From: Marinobacterium sedimentorum
GTDB lineage: Bacteria > Pseudomonadota > Gammaproteobacteria > Pseudomonadales > Balneatricaceae
Reading direction: 5' to 3'
NCBI RefSeq assembly: GCF_024267675.1
Contig: NZ_JALDYX010000002.1
Coordinates: forward strand, 124,001-188,000
DNA: 64,000 nucleotides
Made by a program: the position numbers and the translations under genes. The first letter of the stretch is position 1. Every line of letters starts with the position of its first letter. Below, one piece after another: positions 62,001-64,000 of the stretch. Under the pieces are notes generated by a model. That model had not been told where the DNA came from. It did not search any database and was given only the letters and a program-made list of their open reading frames with translations.

Positions 62001-62936
62001 ATGGATCTGCTGTCGGCAATGAGGGTCTTTGTGCGGGTGGTGGAGCTGCAAAGCTTCACCCAGGCGGCGGATGATCAGGGGGTGTCCAGCTCCGCGGTGA
62101 GCAAGCAGGTCGCCATGCTGGAGCAGCACTTCAAGGCCCGGCTGCTGCACCGCACGACCCGCAGCCTCAATGTTACCGATATCGGCGATGCCATCTATCG
62201 CCAGTGCAAGGTAGTGCTGGAGGAGGTGGCCGGAGCTGACAATCTGGTGGCCGAAATGCAGGGCGAACCCCGCGGCCTGCTGCGCATCTCCAGCAACATG
62301 ACCTTTGGCCAGCTGTTGCTGTCCCGGGCGCTGCCGGCCTTCATGGCACGCTATCCCGAGATACGGCTGGAGGTGACGCTGGATGATCGCATGCCGGACA
62401 TGGTGCGCGAGGGCTACGATCTGATGATTCGCATCAAGGGTTCACAGCTGCCGGACTCGAGCCTGGTGGCGCGCAAGCTCTGTGATATTCCGATGTTCAT
62501 CGTTGCCACGCCGCAGTACCTGGCCGAACAGGGTGTGCCGGATTCGGCGCAGGCGCTGGCGGCACACAACTGCCTGATCTTTGTTCATGCCGAAAATGCC
62601 CACCAGTGGCAGCTGGCCGCCCCCGGCGAAGCGCCCCAGGTGGCCACGGTCAACGGCGACCTGCGCGCCAACAACAGTCTGGTGGTGCGCGAAGCCCTGC
62701 TGGCGCACCGGGGTATTGCCAACCTCGCCTCCTTTGTTATAGCCCCCCATGTGGAGCGGGGTGAACTTGTGCCGGTGTTTCCCGCGGCTGAGCCAGAACG
62801 GCTGGCGGCCTATGCGTTTTACCCCAACCGTGAATCGGCCACGCTCAAGGTGAGCCGCTTTGTCGACTTCTTTGCCGCCTGGCTCAGTGAGCATCTGCCC
62901 CAGAGCCTGCCGACGCCTGACAAGGGCGCCATCTGA
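62001..62936 (+). CDS. LysR-family transcriptional regulator
   Basis: 311 residues: HTH at about 1-60 (SFTQAADDQGVSSSAVSKQV), effector domain from about 90, of the group that includes DmlR and AaeR. It lies between the paaN unit and a flavin monooxygenase gene in the same direction, so it could regulate either. GTGGGAGGCTGAAGG precedes the ATG. Confidence 0.88.
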   Translation: MDLLSAMRVFVRVVELQSFTQAADDQGVSSSAVSKQVAMLEQHFKARLLHRTTRSLNVTDIGDAIYRQCKVVLEEVAGADNLVAEMQGEPRGLLRISSNMTFGQLLLSRALPAFMARYPEIRLEVTLDDRMPDMVREGYDLMIRIKGSQLPDSSLVARKLCDIPMFIVATPQYLAEQGVPDSAQALAAHNCLIFVHAENAHQWQLAAPGEAPQVATVNGDLRANNSLVVREALLAHRGIANLASFVIAPHVERGELVPVFPAAEPERLAAYAFYPNRESATLKVSRFVDFFAAWLSEHLPQSLPTPDKGAI

Positions 62937-63087
62937 GCCGGTTTGTTTCCTTTATGGAAATAAAGTTGTTCTTCTTCGCCTGATTATCCCGCCGTACTGC
63001 TTGGTTATGCTGGTCCCACTCAAGACTGATTCCCGCCGCAGCCAGGGTTGCAGCTCCGGGACGGGCCACAAGAAGAAGAGCGGTACT

Positions 63088-64000
63088 ATGATAAAAACCT
63101 ACGCATTTCCGACCTACCCCTATGTGCGCAGCGCCGATCAGGACAGCGCGGCGCCCGTGCGTCGCCCTGTGGTGATTGGCGGTGCCGGCCCCATTGGCAT
63201 GGCGCTGGCCGTTGACCTGGCGCTGCACGATATTCCGGTCGTCGTGCTGGATGACAACAACACCGTCAGCGTCGGCTCCCGGGCCGTATGCTATGCCAAG
63301 CGCCTACTGGAAATCATGGATCGCCTGGGGGTTGGCGAGCGCATGATGCAAAAGGGCGTTACCTGGAATGTCGGCAAGGTGTTCTTTGAAGACGATCAGG
63401 TCTACAGCTTCAACATGCTGCCCGAATCCCACCACCGTCGCCCCGGCTTTATCAATCTGCAGCAGTACTATGTCGAGCAGTATCTGGTGGAGCGTATCGG
63501 CGATCTGGAGCAGGTCGACCTGCGCTGGAAAAACAAGATTACCGCGCTGGAGCAGCAGGACGACGGCGTGCTGCTGAGCATCGATACGCCCGAGGGGCCC
63601 TATCAGCTGGAAGCCGATTACCTGGTGGCCTGTGATGGCGCCAACTCCGGAATTCGCGCGCTTTGCGGCCTGGGTTCCAGCGGCCAGGTGTTCCAGGACC
63701 GCTTCCTGATCGCCGATGTGCTGATGGACCCCAAGCGTTTCCCGCCGGAGCGCTGGTTCTGGTTCAACCCGCCGTTCCACAATGGCCAGTCGACCCTGCT
63801 GCATCGCCAGCCCGACAACGTCTGGCGCATCGACTTTGATCTGGGCTGGGAGGCGGACCCGGAGGAGGAAAAGAAACCCGAGAATATTAATGCGCGGGTC
63901 CGGGCCTTCCTCGGCGAGGACGTCGAGTTTGAACTGGAGTGGGCCAGCGTCTACACCTTCTGCTGCCGCCGCATGGATGATTTTCGCCACGGCCGGGTGC
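63088..64000 (+). CDS. FAD-dependent aromatic hydroxylase, MhpA-like (partial, runs off the window)
   Basis: 304 codons are visible and the frame is open at the window edge. VVIGGAGPIGMALAVDLA is the FAD Rossmann loop, SVGSRAVCYAKRLLEIMDRL and VACDGANSGIRALCGL follow as in phenol-hydroxylase-type monooxygenases. Candidates are 3-(3-hydroxyphenyl)propionate hydroxylase or 3-hydroxyphenylacetate 6-hydroxylase (MhaA); the sequence in view does not separate them. AAGAAGAAGAG precedes the ATG. Confidence 0.85.
   Translation, partial: MIKTYAFPTYPYVRSADQDSAAPVRRPVVIGGAGPIGMALAVDLALHDIPVVVLDDNNTVSVGSRAVCYAKRLLEIMDRLGVGERMMQKGVTWNVGKVFFEDDQVYSFNMLPESHHRRPGFINLQQYYVEQYLVERIGDLEQVDLRWKNKITALEQQDDGVLLSIDTPEGPYQLEADYLVACDGANSGIRALCGLGSSGQVFQDRFLIADVLMDPKRFPPERWFWFNPPFHNGQSTLLHRQPDNVWRIDFDLGWEADPEEEKKPENINARVRAFLGEDVEFELEWASVYTFCCRRMDDFRHGRV

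Noticed and set aside
1..64000. tRNA, rRNA or riboswitch genes
   Set aside because: No cloverleaf ending in CCA, no rRNA core sequence and no riboswitch consensus was recognised by eye; a covariance-model scan was not possible.

Overview
The window is GC-rich chromosomal DNA from what looks like a marine, aromatic-degrading gammaproteobacterium, most like the Oceanospirillales (Marinobacterium-type). That placement is inference from gene content: a gamma-type paaABCDE/paaFGHIJK cluster with paaN, a gentisate pathway, a proteobacterial iol cluster with a fused iolC, and three complete TRAP transporter sets. No rRNA, tRNA or CRISPR array was found, and nothing names the species.

Layout. (1) 0-7.1 kb: myo-inositol catabolism. 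iolC-iolD-iolE run leftward, iolR-iolB rightward, and the divergent promoter carries four sites of the GGAA-N6-TTCC type. (2) 7.2-15.1 kb: a LysR regulator divergent from a gentisate operon (maleylpyruvate isomerase, 3-hydroxybenzoate 6-hydroxylase, gentisate dioxygenase, fumarylpyruvate hydrolase) that ends in a TRAP transporter and a terminator. (3) 15.1-42.5 kb: a patchwork accessory zone. It holds an FMN reductase whose 3' end is duplicated beyond a LysR/MFS pair, an exact 168-bp tandem repeat, an orphan contractile-injection-system sheath gene with a sheath relic 10.6 kb away, a nucleobase permease, fdhA, decayed dioxygenase and dehydrogenase genes, IS110 and IS256 scraps, a second TRAP set, MITE-like elements, a multi-hairpin interspersed repeat, and an integron-like cassette junction (HNH pseudogene, attC-like site, methyltransferase). 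(4) 43-47.2 kb: glutaminase, then a third TRAP set beside the phenylacetate genes. (5) 47.4-64 kb: the phenylacetyl-CoA pathway. paaFGHIJK and paaABCDE run leftward; paaN, paaY, an extra enoyl-CoA hydratase, a LysR gene and the start of a flavin monooxygenase run rightward.

Together the stable blocks import organic acids through TRAP systems and feed inositol, 3-hydroxybenzoate/gentisate and phenylacetate into central metabolism. The middle zone looks like a site of repeated insertion and decay. Three separate genes or families (a LysR gene, the FMN reductase, the sheath) have left 3'-end copies nearby, which is the most distinctive architectural signal. The most novel-looking elements are the multi-hairpin repeat at 41.6 kb (with copies at 37.8 and 35.9 kb) and the orphan sheath gene.
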